A DNA stretch of 64,000 bases from Marivita sp051251565 (GTDB lineage: Bacteria; Pseudomonadota; Alphaproteobacteria; Rhodobacterales; Rhodobacteraceae). Shown piece by piece: positions 62,761 through 64,000 of this stretch (position 1 is the stretch's first letter; each line of letters opens with the position of its first letter). A program made the position numbers and the translations under genes. Below the pieces are notes generated by a model. The model was not told where the DNA came from. It did no database searches and saw only the letters and a program-made list of their open reading frames with translations. The stretch is taken from the NCBI RefSeq assembly GCF_051251565.1, contig NZ_JBPOFB010000011.1:1-64000 (forward strand), in the 5' to 3' direction.

Positions 62761-64000
62761 TCAAGAGGGACGTGTGGCTTTGGACGCCTGCGAGGGGGTG
62801 TGCAATTGCTGGTTCACGATAGTTGTCAGGTCAGTTAGCGAAAATGGCTTTGCAAGAAAGGTCGACGCCTCGATGAGCGCACCCTGAGATTTGAACACGT
62901 CCTCGGCATAGCCAGACATGAACACAACCGGCACGTCCGGCCTGTCTGCCCGGGCTTTGCGCACCCAGCTTGGACCATCAAGTCCGGGCATGACGACATC
63001 AGTGACAAACACATCCACCTTGAGGTCGGGGTCTTTCAGAAGATGAAGCGCATCTTCGGCACTGTTTGCTTCGATCACGGTAAACCCGCGATGTGCCAGC
63101 GCGCGGGACGCAAAGGCACGCACCGGCGCTTCGTCCTCCACCAAAAGGACAACCCCGTCGCCAGACCGGGTTGGCTGTGGTGGAATGGGCGCAGCAAAAG
63201 TCGGCACAATCGTGATCGGATCGTCGCAAACCGGAAACATCAAGGTGAACACGCTTCCTTGACCCAGAGTGCTGTCCACAAAGATGAACCCGCCGGTTTG
63301 TTTGACGATACCGTACACCGTGGACAGGCCCAGCCCGGTGCCTTCACCGGTGCGTTTTGTGGTGTAGAACGGCTCAAAGATCTTTTCGAGCTTGTCTTGC
63401 GGAATACCGATGCCTTCATCCGTCACACGGACCACAACATAGGGCCCTGCGGGTACCTTGGCGCGGCCATGCTGCATCGGTTTTTCAAGGTCTCGCGCGT
63501 TCGTCTCGATGCGAATTGTACCGCCGTTTGGCATGGCATCGCGCCCGTTGACGACAAGATTCATGATCACCTGTTCCAGTTGCCGCTTGTCGGCGCGAAT
63601 GTCAGGCAGCACAGGATTTTGGCTCAGATCTAGCCGTACTTTTTCGCCAACCAGCCGGTTGAGAAGGTGAGTCAGGTCGGCAAGGATATCGCGCAGATCA
63701 AGCCGTTCCGGACGCAAGGTTTGCTTGCGCGAAAACGCGAGCAACTGGCCCACCAACCCCGCAGCGCGGTTGGCGTTCTGATGGATTTGAATAAGATCGC
63801 TATAGTCTGGATCGCCTTGGTCATGCCGCAGCAACAACAGATCGCAATGCCCTGAAATTGCCGTCAAAAGATTGTTGAAATCATGCGCAACACCCCCAGC
63901 CAATTGGCCGATCGCCTGCATTTTCTGGCTTTGTACAAACTGGGCTTCAAGGCTTTTGAGTTCGGTCGCATCGTTGAGAACCGCGACCAAAAGCACCTCG
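62761..64000 (-). CDS. cckA: Hybrid histidine kinase CckA (5' end beyond window)
   Basis: The C-terminal 413 residues of a CckA-type hybrid kinase; the frame stays open through the right edge, so sensor (PAS/membrane) domains are cut off. The phospho-His is in GQLAGGVAHDFNNLLTAISGH, the ATPase has LVVNGRDAMP, DEGIGIP and GEGTGLGLSTVYG, and the receiver has VEDEAPVR and DVFVTDVVMPGLDG. In Alphaproteobacteria CckA feeds ChpT and CtrA and controls motility, gene-transfer-agent production and cell cycle. Confidence 0.9.
   Translation of the reverse strand, partial: EVLLVAVLNDATELKSLEAQFVQSQKMQAIGQLAGGVAHDFNNLLTAISGHCDLLLLRHDQGDPDYSDLIQIHQNANRAAGLVGQLLAFSRKQTLRPERLDLRDILADLTHLLNRLVGEKVRLDLSQNPVLPDIRADKRQLEQVIMNLVVNGRDAMPNGGTIRIETNARDLEKPMQHGRAKVPAGPYVVVRVTDEGIGIPQDKLEKIFEPFYTTKRTGEGTGLGLSTVYGIVKQTGGFIFVDSTLGQGSVFTLMFPVCDDPITIVPTFAAPIPPQPTRSGDGVVLLVEDEAPVRAFASRALAHRGFTVIEANSAEDALHLLKDPDLKVDVFVTDVVMPGLDGPSWVRKARADRPDVPVVFMSGYAEDVFKSQGALIEASTFLAKPFSLTDLTTIVNQQLHTPSQASKATRPS

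Overview
The window looks like chromosomal DNA of a marine-type alphaproteobacterium of the Rhodobacterales (Roseobacter group). The evidence is a GC-rich composition (about 60% by eye), a CckA-type kinase, the alphaproteobacterial SOS box GTTC-N7-GTTC in front of recA, a class II DAHP synthase, a two-gene rpsB-tsf unit, many ABC-type binding proteins, and family-level resemblance of most proteins to that order. I see no phage, plasmid, integron, complete insertion sequence or CRISPR array. Most genes are core or conserved accessory genes in short operons, often joined by 4-base ATGA overlaps.

Layout. 1-7.2 kb: tRNA-Asn, a metallo-beta-lactamase-fold hydrolase divergent from an EnvZ-like kinase, a hotdog thioesterase, then a signalling cluster (FIST sensor, PAS hybrid kinase, LuxR-type regulator) that resembles the NosP/NahK nitric-oxide system. 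7.3-12.6 kb: a complete branched-chain amino-acid type ABC transporter on the minus strand. 12.8-17.8 kb: a periplasmic PQQ sugar dehydrogenase, an ammonium transporter, an acyltransferase and a GlxA/AraC regulator. 17.9-23.5 kb: DAHP synthase, a PAS protein, yicC-gmk-gamma carbonic anhydrase, and a HupE/UreJ-like membrane protein. 23.7-29 kb: a Tat-type peptide-binding protein, rpsB-tsf, and an M20 peptidase. 29.2-36.7 kb: a Pho box followed by pstSCAB-phoU-phoB, with a soluble phoR convergent to them. 36.7-43.4 kb: a trans-sulfuration PLP enzyme, the psuK-psuG pseudouridine pair, a DUF502 protein, a Na+/Ca2+ exchanger, and a patatin lipase with 3-hydroxybutyrate dehydrogenase. 43.6-49.4 kb: a small orphan transcript candidate, an oligopeptide-binding protein, a broken entericidin gene, an XRE-cupin regulator divergent from an acyl-CoA ligase, and a DsbA-like protein coupled to a small K+ channel. 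49.5-55.5 kb: an MFS pump, icd, a YitT protein, an MttB-family methyltransferase, an SMR pump and an outer-membrane barrel. 55.8-64 kb: typA, DUF1330-alaS, recA, a sulfotransferase-like protein and cckA (cut by the window edge).

Together the genes describe a nutrient-scavenging heterotroph. Uptake of amino acids, ammonium, phosphate and peptides, turnover of nucleosides, C4 storage compounds and possibly methylamines, and several two-component systems are represented. No wholly new multi-gene system stands out. The items most worth a second look are: the FIST/PAS-kinase/LuxR cluster; an orphan minus-strand terminator preceded by a 21-codon ORF near 43.7 kb; an entericidin gene interrupted by an in-frame TGA; a 27-codon basic ORF with a strong ribosome site before mttB; a PhoR without membrane segments; and the translationally coupled DsbA-like/K+ channel pair.
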